Part shown: one piece after another, positions 8,501-16,435 of the stretch
Numbering within the stretch: position 1 is the stretch's first letter
How the letters are laid out: every line of letters starts with the position of its first letter
DNA from: Rhodospirillaceae bacterium
Lineage (GTDB): Bacteria > Pseudomonadota > Alphaproteobacteria > Dongiales > Dongiaceae
Reading direction: 5' to 3'
Length of the DNA stretch: 45,872 nt
NCBI GenBank assembly: GCA_016794165.1
Contig: JAEUKV010000026.1
Location: forward strand, 1-45,872
The notes under the pieces: generated by a model
What the model was told of the DNA's origin: nothing
The model's input: only the letters and a program-made list of their open reading frames with translations
Database searches by the model: none
Translations under genes and position numbers: made by a program

Positions 8501-9318
8501 CCCTCGACGAGCCGGATCATCTCAACCCGCTGGCGGCACGGGTCCGCGCCGAACGTGCCGATCTCATCGCCGAGGGGGCGAGCGCGGCCGAAGCCGCGCG
8601 CCGCGCCGGCTACCGCGTCTTCGGCTCCAAGCCCGGCGCCTATGGGGCCGGGCTGCAATCGCTCATCGACGAGAAGGGCTGGCAGGAAACCGGCGATCTC
8701 GCCCGCGCCTATCTCGCCTGGGGCGGCTATGCCTATGGCGGCGGGACCGAGGGCGAGGCGCAGCAGGGGCTCTTCACCCGGCGCATCGGTGGCGTTGAGG
8801 CGGTGCTGCACAACCAGGACAATGCCGAGCATGACCTTCTCGACAGCGACAACTACTGGCAGTTCGAGGGCGGCCTCGCCGCGGCGGTGACGCATCTCAC
8901 CGGCAAGCGCGCCGTGGTCTGGCACAACGACCATTCGCGCCCCGAGGCGGTCAAAGTGCGCGCCCTCGACGAGGAGATCGCGCGCATCGTGCGCGCCCGC
9001 GTGGTCAACCCGAAATGGCTCCAGGGTGTCATGCGCCATGGCTACAAGGGCGGCTTCGAGATGGCGGCCACGGTCGACTATCTTTTCGCCTTCGCCGCCA
9101 CCGCCGATTGCGTGGCGGACCATCACTTCGACGCCGTCTTCGATGCCTATCTCGACGACGATGCGGTACGGGAATTCCTCGAACGGCACAATCCGGCGGC
9201 CTTGCGCGAGATCGCCGAGCGGATGCTGGAGGCGCAAGCGCGCGGCCTCTGGCAGGCAAAATCAAATTCGGCCGGTCTCAAATTGCAGGGCTGGTCGCAG
9301 GGGAGTGAAGCGGCATGA
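5581..9318 (+). CDS. cobN: Cobaltochelatase subunit CobN
   Basis: 1245 residues, normal for CobN, the large ATP-dependent subunit (related to magnesium chelatase BchH) that, with CobS and CobT, inserts cobalt into hydrogenobyrinic acid a,c-diamide in the aerobic B12 pathway. The hallmark HMGKHGNMEWLPGK lies near residue 545, and YGGGTEGEAQQGL and HNQDNAEHDLLDSDNYWQFE fall in the C-terminal third. cobS and cobT are not in the window. The gene overlaps cobO by 4 bases (ATGA). Long open frames on the opposite strand across this gene reflect its GC-rich codon use and are not treated as genes. Confidence 0.96.
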   Translation: MHLLAAKPGTISDGGEAVDLGQTPAEIVVLSAADTELAALAAAHAALPDPKPSLRLVNLLQLQHHMSVDLYLDQVIADAAHPARLVILRLIGGERYWPYGVEQLTAVTQARGIHFACLSGDDQPDPELARRSSVGEEAAHRLWQYQVHGGQQNAEGFLSFAASLIGYDSPWQEPRPLLRAGLYWPGRSVLGLGDLAPHWQADAPVAGIVFYRALLQAGTLAPIDALIAALRERGLNPLPVFVNSLKEAVAADLIRGLYAEAAPDITLNCTGFAISQPGAASFSTPFDAADHPVLQVALSSESETQWQASTRGLSPRDLAMQVALPELDGRILARAIAWKSAARFDPATQCTIVAPQPVADRVAFTADLAANWVTLRRAPADARRVAIVLANYPNKDGRIGNGVGLDTPAGTIEVLRAMAEAGYALRDIPPDGDALMRALLVRGTGRFRLERAAYDAVFAALPEKIRAEVTARWGDPAADPHFNGGGFDLPLLDLGHVVIGIQPSRGYEVDPVSSYHDPDLVPPHYYFAFYAFLRGSFGAHAVVHMGKHGNMEWLPGKALALSAACYPEAIFGPMPHLYPFIVNDPGEGAQAKRRAQAVIIDHMTPPLTRAESYGPLRDLERLVDEYFEASQVDPRRCLDLKRQILDLAVSSGLARDCGVTPEDDTETALAKLDNHLCELKEAQIRDGLHVFGVAPTGAMLDALLVALTRLPRGKGEGGGQSLIRALAADLALGLDFDPLNTSLGDAWRGPKPAALAAVTADAWRLTGDTVERLETLALDLVAGRRATDPAWSNTNAVLRFIAEELGPRVAACGKAELAGLLRGLAGRFVAPGPSGAPTRGRLDVLPTGRNFFSVDTRSVPTPTAWALGWQSATLVLDRHRQEHGAWPRAIVLSAWGTANMRTGGDDIAQALALMGVKPTWDPGGSGRVAGFEILPLGVLGRPRVDVTLRVSGFFRDAFPLQIDLFDSAARDVAALDEPDHLNPLAARVRAERADLIAEGASAAEAARRAGYRVFGSKPGAYGAGLQSLIDEKGWQETGDLARAYLAWGGYAYGGGTEGEAQQGLFTRRIGGVEAVLHNQDNAEHDLLDSDNYWQFEGGLAAAVTHLTGKRAVVWHNDHSRPEAVKVRALDEEIARIVRARVVNPKWLQGVMRHGYKGGFEMAATVDYLFAFAATADCVADHHFDAVFDAYLDDDAVREFLERHNPAALREIAERMLEAQARGLWQAKSNSAGLKLQGWSQGSEAA

Positions 9319-9932
9319 ATACGGAAACCGGCGACGACCTCAACCAGAAGGCCAATGAGAAGGCGGCCCGGCGCAAGGAAGCGCGCGACCGCATGATGGC
9401 GGAGAAGACCCAGGAAAAAGGCCTCATCATCGTCCATACCGGCAAGGGCAAGGGCAAGTCCACGGCGGCCTTCGGCATGGTGCTGCGCTGCCTCGGCCAT
9501 GGCATGAAGGTGGGCGTCGTCCAGTACATCAAGGGCAAGTGGGATACCGGCGAGCGCAGCATCCTGGAGAAATTTCCCGATCTTATCGAGATCAAGGCGC
9601 TGGGCGAGGGCTTCACCTGGGAGACCCAGGACCGCGCCCGCGACATCGCCTTCGCCCGCGCCGCCTGGGACGAATCCAAGCGCATGATGGCGGATCCGAG
9701 TTTCGACTTCGTGCTGCTGGACGAGATCAACATCGCCTTGCGCTACGATTACCTGCCGCTGGAGGAAGTGCTGGACGCACTCAAGGCCAAGCGGCCGGAC
9801 CTCCATGTCGTCTTGACCGGCCGCAACGCCAAGGATGACCTCATCGCGCTGGCCGATCTGGTGACCGAGATGGAGATGGTCAAGCACCCCTTCCGCGACG
9901 GGGTGAAGGCGCAGGCGGGCGTGGAGTTCTGA
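9315..9932 (+). CDS. cobO: Cob(I)yrinic acid a,c-diamide adenosyltransferase
   Basis: 205 residues, CobO/BtuR family. The P-loop [13 protein letters not shown] lies at about residues 40-52, after a charged N-terminal helix. [22 protein letters not shown] (Walker B-like) and [12 protein letters not shown] follow in the expected order. The enzyme transfers the adenosyl group of ATP to the cobalt of reduced corrinoid, forming the Co-C bond. It is translationally coupled to cobN (4-base overlap), and cobQ begins 16 bases after its stop. Related adenosyltransferases of salvage function share this fold, but the operon position supports the de novo role. Confidence 0.95.
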   Translation: MNTETGDDLNQKANEKAARRKEARDRMMAEKTQEKGLIIVHTGKGKGKSTAAFGMVLRCLGHGMKVGVVQYIKGKWDTGERSILEKFPDLIEIKALGEGFTWETQDRARDIAFARAAWDESKRMMADPSFDFVLLDEINIALRYDYLPLEEVLDALKAKRPDLHVVLTGRNAKDDLIALADLVTEMEMVKHPFRDGVKAQAGVEF

Positions 9933-9948
9933 GGGGTCGCACCAGATC

Positions 9949-11412
9949 ATGACTCCCGCCATCATGTTCCAGGGTACCGGCTCGGATGTCGGGAAGTCGC
10001 TGATCGTGGCCGGGCTGGCCCGTGCCTTCACGCGCCGTGGTCTCAAGGTGCGGCCGTTCAAGCCGCAGAACATGTCGAACAATGCCGCCGTCACCGCCGA
10101 TGGCGGCGAGATCGGCCGCGCCCAGGCCCTGCAGGCGCGCGCCGCGCGCGTGCCGGCCAGCGTGCACATGAACCCGGTGCTGCTGAAGCCGCAGAGCGAT
10201 GTCGGCTCCCAGGTGATCGTGCAGGGGAAGATTCTCGGCAATGCCCGGGCGCGCGACTATCATGATCTCAAACCCAGGCTGATGAGCGCGGTGCTGGACA
10301 GCTTCCAGCACCTCGCTGACGGGGCCGATCTGGTGCTGGTGGAAGGGGCGGGCTCGCCGGCGGAGATCAATCTGCGGGCTGGCGATATCGCCAATATGGG
10401 CTTTGCCGAGGCGGCGGACGTGCCGGTGGTGCTGGTGGGCGACATCGACCGGGGTGGCGTCATCGCCTCGCTCATTGGCACGCTCAACCTGCTGCCACCG
10501 GTGGAAGGCGCGCGCATCAAGGGCTTCCTCATCAACAAGTTCCGCGGCGATCCCGCACTCTTTGCCGACGGCATGCAGTTCATCGCCGACCGGACCGGCT
10601 GGGCGCCGCTCGGCCTCATCCCCTGGTTCGCCGGGGCTCACCGGCTGCCGCCGGAAGACGCGGTGGCGCTCGATTCCTTCGAGCAGGCGGCGGGCCGCGC
10701 CATCAAGATCGTGGTGCCGCAGCTGCCGCGCATCTCCAATTTCGACGACCTTGACCCCCTGCGCGCCGAACCGGATGTGACGCTCGATCTGGTGCGCCCC
10801 GGCCGCGCCCTGCCGGGCGACGCCGATCTCGTCCTGCTGCCCGGGTCGAAGGCCACCATCGCGGATCTCCGCGCACTCTACGCGGCCGGCTGGGATATCG
10901 ATATCCGCGCCCATCTGCGGCGCGGCGGCAAGGTGCTGGGCCTCTGTGGCGGCTATCAGATGCTGGGAAGGCGCATCGAGGACCCGGACGGGATCGAGGG
11001 GCCGAAGGGGGGGATCGACGGCCTCGGCCTGCTCGATGTCGCAACGATCCTCACCGGCGACAAGACATTGGTGGAAGTCACCGGCGAAGCGCCGTCGTTC
11101 AAGGCGACGGTGCAAGGCTATGAGATGCATGTGGGGCGCAGCGAGGGACCGGATACCACGCGGCCGCTGCTCTCCATCGCCGGGCGCGGCGACGGCGCCG
11201 TTTCGCCGGACGGCGCCGTCATGGGGTGCTATCTACACGGTATCTTCGCTGCCGATCCCTTCCGTCACGCCTTCCTCAACGCGCTCAAGGTGCGGGAGAC
11301 GAGCGGCATCGCCTATGAAACCGGCGTCGAACAGGCCCTCGACGATCTTGCGGCGCATTTGGAGCGCCACGCCGATCTGAACCGCATTCTGGAAATTGCA
11401 GAAAGCCGCTAA
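9949..11412 (+). CDS. cobQ: Cobyric acid synthase
   Basis: 487 residues, normal for CobQ/CbiP. The N-terminal dethiobiotin-synthetase-like ATPase half begins [20 protein letters not shown] with its P-loop variant and includes [11 protein letters not shown]. The C-terminal half is a class I glutamine amidotransferase-like domain with the nucleophile in [10 protein letters not shown] (Cys near residue 331) and the histidine in GCYLHGIF (near 429). The enzyme amidates four carboxylates (b, d, e and g) of adenosylcobyrinic diamide. It is the last gene of the riboswitch operon; its TAA overlaps the TAG of the convergent alcohol dehydrogenase by 4 bases, leaving no room for a separate terminator between them. 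Confidence 0.96.
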   Translation: MTPAIMFQGTGSDVGKSLIVAGLARAFTRRGLKVRPFKPQNMSNNAAVTADGGEIGRAQALQARAARVPASVHMNPVLLKPQSDVGSQVIVQGKILGNARARDYHDLKPRLMSAVLDSFQHLADGADLVLVEGAGSPAEINLRAGDIANMGFAEAADVPVVLVGDIDRGGVIASLIGTLNLLPPVEGARIKGFLINKFRGDPALFADGMQFIADRTGWAPLGLIPWFAGAHRLPPEDAVALDSFEQAAGRAIKIVVPQLPRISNFDDLDPLRAEPDVTLDLVRPGRALPGDADLVLLPGSKATIADLRALYAAGWDIDIRAHLRRGGKVLGLCGGYQMLGRRIEDPDGIEGPKGGIDGLGLLDVATILTGDKTLVEVTGEAPSFKATVQGYEMHVGRSEGPDTTRPLLSIAGRGDGAVSPDGAVMGCYLHGIFAADPFRHAFLNALKVRETSGIAYETGVEQALDDLAAHLERHADLNRILEIAESR

Positions 11413-12443
11413 GCGAGATCCAGCACCATGCGGCCGACGATGCGGCCCTTGCGCATGTCGTTCATGATGCGGTTGATCTGCGAGAGCGGCGCCTTCTGGA
11501 TCTTGGCCTTGACGAGGCCGTTGAGGGCGAAGGCCACGGCTTCGTTGAGGTCGAGGCGCGTGCCCACATTGGAGCCGGTCACGGTCAGTTCCCAATTGGT
11601 GATGGCGGAGATCGAGGCGCGGATCTGGTCCGCCTTGCCGCCAGGGAGGCCGATATAGGCGACCGTGCCTGCCGGGCGCAGCATGCCGATCGCCTGCTCG
11701 AAGGCCTGGGTCGCGACCGCGGTCACCACCGCGCCATGGGTGCCGCCGAGCTTTTCTTGAATCGCCGCCACCGGATCGGCCTTCCGCGCATTCACCGTGA
11801 ACTCGGCGCCGAGCTTCTTTGCCAGTTTCAGCTTCTCGTCATCGACATCGACCGCCGCCACGCGCATGCCCATGGCGATGGCATATTGCACGGCAATGTG
11901 GCCGAGGCCGCCGATGCCGACCACGGCCATCCACTGACCCGGCCGCACCTTGGTGCGCTTGAGGCCGCGGTAGGTGGTGACACCGGCGCAAAGGATCGGC
12001 GCGATGGCGTAGAGATCGGCCTTCTTCGGCAGGCGGGCGACGAAGGCGGCATCGGCCAGCATGAATTCGGCATAACCGCCGGGCTTGCTGTAGCCGGTGG
12101 CTTCGGCTGCCTTGCAGATCGTCTCCATGCCGGCCTGGCAGAACTCGCATTGACCGCAGGCGCTGTACATCCAGGGCACGCCCACCGCGTCGCCGAGGCG
12201 GAAGCCCTTCACCCCGGCACCGATCGCGGCCACATGTCCCGCCACTTCGTGGCCGGGGATGAGCGGCAGGACCGGGCCCGGGTTCCAGTCGCCGTCGATG
12301 GCATGCAGGTCCGAATGACAGACGCCGCAGGCGGTCACCTTGATCAGGATATCGCCCGGCCCCGGCTGCGGGATGGGCAGAGTCTCGATCTTGAGGGGGG
12401 TGCCGGTCTTGCGCTGAATGGCGGCTTTCATCTTGCCTTGCAT
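11409..12443 (-). CDS. adhP: Zinc-dependent alcohol dehydrogenase (AdhP type)
   Basis: 344 residues, medium-chain dehydrogenase family. Catalytic zinc ligands are visible as Cys42 (ACGVCHSD), His65-Glu66 (GHE) and the Cys in PILCAGVT. Structural zinc is bound by Cys96, Cys99, Cys102 and Cys110 ([15 protein letters not shown]). The NAD-binding Rossmann motif is GIGGLGH. The start at 12443 has GAGGA in front; an internal Met at 12431 is the alternative. The gene begins 15 bases after the nitrile hydratase accessory gene, so it is the last gene of that operon. That suggests it handles an alcohol or aldehyde linked to nitrile use, but the substrate cannot be read from sequence. Confidence 0.92.
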   Translation of the reverse strand: MQGKMKAAIQRKTGTPLKIETLPIPQPGPGDILIKVTACGVCHSDLHAIDGDWNPGPVLPLIPGHEVAGHVAAIGAGVKGFRLGDAVGVPWMYSACGQCEFCQAGMETICKAAEATGYSKPGGYAEFMLADAAFVARLPKKADLYAIAPILCAGVTTYRGLKRTKVRPGQWMAVVGIGGLGHIAVQYAIAMGMRVAAVDVDDEKLKLAKKLGAEFTVNARKADPVAAIQEKLGGTHGAVVTAVATQAFEQAIGMLRPAGTVAYIGLPGGKADQIRASISAITNWELTVTGSNVGTRLDLNEAVAFALNGLVKAKIQKAPLSQINRIMNDMRKGRIVGRMVLDLA

Positions 12444-12458
12444 GCGATCCTCGATTTC

Positions 12459-12758
12459 CTAGTTGTGATGTTGATGGCTGGCAGCGCGCATGGCGGCAAG
12501 CTGGGTGCGGCGCGTCTGAAGTTCATCGGCGTCGACCAGCTGCAATTCGCCAAGCAGCGTTTCGGCGGCGTGCAGCCAGTGCCTGTAGTAGTACGCAGCT
12601 TCCTGCTCGCCCTGCGGTGCGGCAGCGATCGCGGCGGTGAGAAGCGCCTGGAAGCGCGGCCAGGCAAAGTGCCCGGCTTTTTCCAGCGCCACGATGAGCG
12701 CAAAGATCTGCGCCTGCCACGGTTCCGCGAAGACGGGCTGTTCCGGGGGGTGGGTCAC
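12459..12758 (-). CDS. Nitrile hydratase accessory (activator) protein
   Basis: 99 residues from a GTG at 12758 whose last bases overlap the stop of the beta subunit (GTGA). The frame is open further upstream but lies inside the beta gene. The sequence has PPEQPVFAEPWQAQIFALIV, then HFAWPRF, then YYYRHWLHAAETLL, which is the pattern of the small NHase accessory proteins related to the beta-subunit N-terminus (NHase activator, P14K/NhlE type). In cobalt nitrile hydratases such proteins carry the alpha subunit during cobalt loading and cysteine oxidation by self-subunit swapping. The C-terminus ends in HQHHN. Its place after alpha and beta is the usual one. Confidence 0.85.
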   Translation of the reverse strand: MTHPPEQPVFAEPWQAQIFALIVALEKAGHFAWPRFQALLTAAIAAAPQGEQEAAYYYRHWLHAAETLLGELQLVDADELQTRRTQLAAMRAASHQHHN

Positions 12759-13393
12759 GATGCCGGCTCCAGATAGGCGTCCCACAGATCCAGCACCAGA
12801 TCGTCCCGGCGGGACGCATCGGGTCCCCACAATTCCTGCGCCGTGAATCGCACAGCGTAAAGATGCTGTGGGGACGGACCGTCGCCGCGCGCGTTGCTGT
12901 CGGCGAAGCTGAAGGTGCCGTGATTGCGCAGGATCGCGCCATGCCGGCCACGCGCATAGCGCGGCAGGCGGGTGTGATCGTGGGGGTTGATGTTGCGGGT
13001 TACGACTGCATCGCCGGGCTGGAACCGCGCCACCGCATGGGGGGCAGCCATGCGGGTGGTGGCACCGGCCAGGATCGCGGCGTCGACCGCATCGGCCTGC
13101 AGTGGCGGATTGGCGCCCTGCGGTCCGGCCGGCGAGAAGGCATTGCGTTCGGCGAGCAGTGCCATGATGGCGTGGTACCAGAGCTCGTAATAGCTGGAAC
13201 CAAGGTAAACGACCGGCGGAATGCGTTCGATCTCGCGCCGCAGATGGTCATCGGCGAAGGGCAGGGCGAAAGGAACGGCGGCAGCGATGGCGAACATCCG
13301 TTTTTCCCATTCGGCATGAAACACCGGCTCGCCCGCCTCCGGCACCACTGCGCCGAAGCCGTCCATGCCGCCCATGTCGTGGATGCCGTTCAT
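12755..13393 (-). CDS. nthB: Nitrile hydratase subunit beta
   Basis: 212 residues, beginning with the family hallmark [29 protein letters not shown] in the middle, and the C-terminal SH3-like half with FQPGDAVVTRN, HTRLPRYARG and YAVRFTAQELWG, are typical of NHase beta. Together with the alpha subunit it forms the enzyme that hydrates nitriles to amides. Start and alpha stop share one base (TGATG), and the accessory gene overlaps its stop (GTGA), so the three are tightly coupled. No amidase or nitrilase is seen in the window to take the amide further. Confidence 0.96.
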   Translation of the reverse strand: MNGIHDMGGMDGFGAVVPEAGEPVFHAEWEKRMFAIAAAVPFALPFADDHLRREIERIPPVVYLGSSYYELWYHAIMALLAERNAFSPAGPQGANPPLQADAVDAAILAGATTRMAAPHAVARFQPGDAVVTRNINPHDHTRLPRYARGRHGAILRNHGTFSFADSNARGDGPSPQHLYAVRFTAQELWGPDASRRDDLVLDLWDAYLEPAS

Positions 13394-13968
13394 CAGATCG
13401 TCGCCGTGCCGATCATGCCATCGCGGGTGACCATTGCGGCCAGTTCCCGCTCATCGAGATGCTGTGTTTCCGCCGGCCGCCGCGGCAGCACCATGTAGCG
13501 AATTTCCGCGCTGCTGTCCCAGACTCGGACCTGCATTTCCGCCGGAAGATCGAGTCCGAATTCCTTGAGCACCGCGCGCGGTTCCTTGACCGCGCGGGCG
13601 CGATAGGCCGGGCTCTTGTACCAGACCGGTGGCAGGCCGAGGACTGGCCAAGGATAGCAGGAGCATAGCGTGCAGACGATCAGGTTGTGTGTGTCCGCGG
13701 TATTCTCCACCACCACCAGATTCTCACCCTGAAGCCCGCCATAGCCGAGCTCGCCGATGGCGGCGGCGCCGTTCTCCAATAGCCGCGCCTTGTAGGCCGG
13801 ATCGGTCCAGGCCCGGGCGACGACCCGGGCGCCGTTCTTCGGCCCGATGCGGTTCTCATAGGCATCGACGAAGGCGGCGAGGGCCGCCGGGTCGACCAGC
13901 CCCTTGGCAACCAGCGCCTGTTCCAGCGCCTGGACCCGCAGGGCGATGTCGTCGTCGGGCTGGGCCAT
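13393..13968 (-). CDS. nthA: Nitrile hydratase subunit alpha, cobalt type
   Basis: 191 residues. The metal-binding claw is [10 protein letters not shown], with Cys99, Cys102, Ser103 and Cys104; two of the cysteines are oxidised to sulfinic and sulfenic acid in the mature enzyme. Thr after the first Cys and Tyr after the last are the marks of the cobalt form, whereas iron enzymes carry VCSLCSCT. The preceding [17 protein letters not shown] and following [13 protein letters not shown] are family-typical. GGGGAGA lies just before the ATG. Cobalt demand here and the cobalamin operon next door may draw on the same metal supply. Confidence 0.96.
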   Translation of the reverse strand: MAQPDDDIALRVQALEQALVAKGLVDPAALAAFVDAYENRIGPKNGARVVARAWTDPAYKARLLENGAAAIGELGYGGLQGENLVVVENTADTHNLIVCTLCSCYPWPVLGLPPVWYKSPAYRARAVKEPRAVLKEFGLDLPAEMQVRVWDSSAEIRYMVLPRRPAETQHLDERELAAMVTRDGMIGTATI

Positions 13969-13985
13969 CCTTCATCTCCCCACCG

Positions 13986-14007
13986 GGACGACGTCATGAC
14001 GGCGTCC
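13986..14007. promoter_or_regulatory. 22-bp near-perfect dyad between nitrile hydratase and LuxR-type genes
   Basis: GGACG (13986-13990) and CGTCC (14003-14007) flank the perfect 10-bp palindrome CGTCATGACG (13992-14001); only one symmetric pair (13991/14002) breaks the symmetry. It lies about 17 bases upstream of the nthA start codon and about 108 bases upstream of the LuxR-type start. This is a good candidate operator for the divergent regulator. A leader hairpin in the nthA mRNA is the alternative. No promoter hexamers were confidently placed. Confidence 0.5.
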
Positions 14008-14115
14008 AGATTTGACATATTTCCGCGCAAGCCGTCATTCTCTGACAGCGATCTGCCCGATCTTGCCGGAGTATAGACCCTGAATATCGCGCGACCCCAT
14101 ATCTCCAAAGCAATA

Positions 14116-14979
14116 GTGCGGTCGGAGCCGGTGGCGGAGCCGGCTCGGCAGATCCCGCTTACGCGTTCGACCCAGCTGCTCGAGCAGTGGAACCGTGGCA
14201 TCGCCGACCTTCTTGCGGCGCTTGGGCAGGAGGATTTCGGGCCGATCCTGCTGCGCTCCGTCCGGCGCCTGATCGATTTCGATTTCCTGATGGTGTTTGC
14301 CTATCAGGGCGACGGCCGGCCGCTGGCGCTGGGCGATACCCTGCCGCCGGCGCAGCGCGAGGTGGTGATCAATACCTATTGCACGGCCCCCTATGTACTC
14401 GATCCCTTTTTCCAGAAGGTGGCCGCCGGGGTGCAGCAGGGCTGCTATCGCCTGCGGGACATCGCGCCTGACCGCTTCCGGCAATCGGAGTATTTCCGCA
14501 GCCATTACCGCCTGACCGGCATCCGTGAGGAGGTTGGCTTCTATTTTCCCATCGGGCAGGGTATCGCGGGTCCGATGACCGGTGTGCTCTCCCTCGCGCG
14601 CTGGGTGGATTCCCCCGGCCTCGGCCGCTCGGACATGGATCTGCTCCAGGCCCTGGCGCCCGCGCTCTCGGGCCTCTGTTCGCGGCAATGGGAAGCCCTG
14701 GCGCAGCCCACCGGCGTACCGGTGGCGGGACCGCGGGAGCGGCCGCGCGATCCGGGCCAGGTCACCGCCGCCTATCAAGAGTTCGGTGCCGGGCACCTCT
14801 CCGAGCGCGAGCGCCAGATCGTCTCGCTGATCCTGCAGGGCCATTCCACCGGCTCGGTCGCCCATCTCCTCGACATCAGTCCCGGAACGGTCAAGGTGCA
14901 CCGCAAAAACATCTACCGCAAATTGGGACTGTCCACCCAGGCGGAGCTTTTCGCGGCCTTTCTCAGCTTCGTCGGCTGA
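14116..14979 (+). CDS. LuxR-family transcriptional regulator
   Basis: 287 residues from a GTG; the exact start is uncertain because no strong ribosome site is visible. The C-terminal HTH_LuxR (GerE) domain is clear from about 222: LSERERQIVSLILQGHSTGS, then GTVKVHRKNIYRKLGL, ending in a helix. The N-terminal about 200 residues look like a ligand-sensing domain (FDFLMVFAYQGDGRPLALGD, YVLDPFFQKV, YRLRDIAPDRFRQSEYFRSH). This resembles the regulators often found next to polyamine-type ABC transporters in Alphaproteobacteria rather than a clear acyl-homoserine-lactone domain. It is divergent from the nitrile hydratase operon and 155 bases upstream of the ABC binding-protein gene, so it could control either. 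No luxI is seen. Confidence 0.88.
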   Translation: MRSEPVAEPARQIPLTRSTQLLEQWNRGIADLLAALGQEDFGPILLRSVRRLIDFDFLMVFAYQGDGRPLALGDTLPPAQREVVINTYCTAPYVLDPFFQKVAAGVQQGCYRLRDIAPDRFRQSEYFRSHYRLTGIREEVGFYFPIGQGIAGPMTGVLSLARWVDSPGLGRSDMDLLQALAPALSGLCSRQWEALAQPTGVPVAGPRERPRDPGQVTAAYQEFGAGHLSERERQIVSLILQGHSTGSVAHLLDISPGTVKVHRKNIYRKLGLSTQAELFAAFLSFVG

Positions 14980-15134
14980 GCCTGCCATCGCGCAGACGTG
15001 ACCGCTGCTATCTCCCCGGGGATATCGCCACCGGGATGGGATTCCGCCATGATCCGCTTCGACATCGCGGCCAATGGCATACGCATGCTTCCAGCCCATA
15101 ACGCCGAGTGCCGCTTCCGAGGGAGGAACGAGAC

Positions 15135-16322
15135 ATGTCGACATCCTGGTACAGCGATCTACCGAAATACTACCAGCGCCAGATTGCGGCGATGGGACTC
15201 GACGATGCCGGCATGAGCCGGCGGCGCCTGCTGAAATCGGCCGGCGCGGCGGCCGGCGTTGCCGCGATGAGCGGTCTTTCCTTTGGCAAGCCGGCACAGG
15301 CCGCGACACAGATGAGCTATATGTGCTGGGAAGGTTACAACGATCCCCGCATCATCGATCCCTTCAACGCGGCCAACGACACCGACATCGCCTTCGACCT
15401 CATCGTCGATTCGCCGGGTGGCTTTGCCAAGCTCCAGGCGGGTGCCTCGCGCGAGGTCGACCTGGTTTCCTCCGACATGCCCTGGATCACCCGCATGGGT
15501 CCGGCCGGCCTCGCCCTGGAACTCAACCCGGACGACTATGCCGACGTCTATGCGACCTTCTACGACCAGTTCAAGCCGCCCTTCGAGCCGTTGCTCCATG
15601 ACGGCAAGACCATCGGCGTCGCCACCCGCTGGGGCTGGGTCGGTCCCTGCATCAACACCGACGTCACCGACCCCGACGAGTGGAAGAGCTACGATCCGGT
15701 GTTCGACGCCAAGAACAAGGACAAGATCTGCGTCATGGATTGGGGAGACTGGCCGATCCTGCCCATGGCGCTCCATGCCGGGATCGACCCCTATCAGGAA
15801 CTGGATGCGGCGCAACTTGAGGAAATCCGCAAGGTCCTGCGCGCCATGTTCAAGAACACGCGCACCCTGGTGGCCGACCTCACCCAGGCGCAGAAGGGCC
15901 TCCTCGACGGCTCGCTGCTGGGCTGCATCGGCGCCGGGTCGTATCTGACCTCGGCGGTGCGGTTCCAGGGACACAAGAACATCATCGCCACCGTGCCGGA
16001 CCCCAAGAACGGCATCAAGCAGGGCATCATCTGGGTGGAGGCGACCGCGATCCTGAAGGAGACGGACCAGCCGGAACTGGCCCAGAAGCTCCTGAAGCAT
16101 GTGGTCTCCAAGGATGCCGGCCATACCCTTTCGCTGCTCGAGACCACCTGCAACGTGGTCACCAACAAGGCGGTGGAGGAGCTCTATACCGACGAGGAAA
16201 AGAGCATCCTGCAGACCGACTACATGTGGCATGCCTGGGACAATTCCCAAATGCACCGCATCGCCCCCAACATCGACGAGATGCTGGCGATCTGGCAGGA
16301 AGAACTGGCCAACGCCGGCTGA
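15135..16322 (+). CDS. Polyamine-type ABC transporter substrate-binding protein (PotD-like), Tat-exported
   Basis: 395 residues from the ATG at 15135, preceded by GAGGGAGGAACGAG. The N-terminus carries a twin-arginine motif SRRRLLK at about residues 27-33, then a hydrophobic stretch AAGVAAMSGLSFG and a likely cleavage after KPAQA, so export by the Tat system is expected. The mature part (YMCWEGYNDPRIIDPFN, LVSSDMPWITRMG, GSYLTSAVRF) fits the PotD/PotF family of periplasmic proteins for putrescine, spermidine or related compounds. ATPase and two permeases follow downstream. The exact ligand is unknown. Confidence 0.88.
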   Translation: MSTSWYSDLPKYYQRQIAAMGLDDAGMSRRRLLKSAGAAAGVAAMSGLSFGKPAQAATQMSYMCWEGYNDPRIIDPFNAANDTDIAFDLIVDSPGGFAKLQAGASREVDLVSSDMPWITRMGPAGLALELNPDDYADVYATFYDQFKPPFEPLLHDGKTIGVATRWGWVGPCINTDVTDPDEWKSYDPVFDAKNKDKICVMDWGDWPILPMALHAGIDPYQELDAAQLEEIRKVLRAMFKNTRTLVADLTQAQKGLLDGSLLGCIGAGSYLTSAVRFQGHKNIIATVPDPKNGIKQGIIWVEATAILKETDQPELAQKLLKHVVSKDAGHTLSLLETTCNVVTNKAVEELYTDEEKSILQTDYMWHAWDNSQMHRIAPNIDEMLAIWQEELANAG

Positions 16323-16341
16323 TCGACGCGACAGAGATACT

Positions 16342-16371
16342 CCCGGATCGGCCCTATGAAGGCCATCCGGG
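16342..16371 (+). other. Bulged hairpin after the binding-protein gene
   Basis: CCCGGAT (16342-16348) pairs with ATCCGGG (16365-16371) and GGCC (16350-16353) pairs with GGCC (16361-16364), with C16349 bulged out: an 11-bp stem with a 7-base loop. It starts 20 bases after the stop codon of the binding-protein gene. No U-tract follows, so it is more likely an mRNA-stabilising or attenuating structure than a strong terminator. Confidence 0.5.
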
Positions 16372-16398
16372 GGCGATTATCCTGGATGGCCCAAGAAT

Positions 16399-16427
16399 GT
16401 CATCCCCCGCCTGAGGCGGGGGATGAC
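16399..16427. repeat. Perfect 13-bp palindrome with TGA loop (REP-like element)
   Basis: GTCATCCCCCGCC (16399-16411) and GGCGGGGGATGAC (16415-16427) form a perfect stem around a three-base TGA loop, ending 8 bases before the first possible ATG of the ATPase gene. Palindromes of the form GTCATCCCCCGC...GCGGGGGATGAC are, from memory, common scattered intergenic repeats in alphaproteobacterial genomes. I saw no second copy in this window. It may lower expression of the ATPase and permeases relative to the binding protein. Confidence 0.6.
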
Positions 16428-16435
16428 GGCTTTAT

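Noticed and set aside
14116-14979. Quorum-sensing receptor of LuxR/LuxI type
   Set aside because: No luxI neighbour, and the N-terminal domain does not show a clear acyl-homoserine-lactone binding pattern; only the LuxR-type DNA-binding domain is certain.
15013-15022. Palindrome TCCCCGGGGA between the LuxR-type gene and the binding-protein gene
   Set aside because: The symmetry does not extend into the flanks, and a 10-bp GC-rich palindrome is weak evidence for a site.
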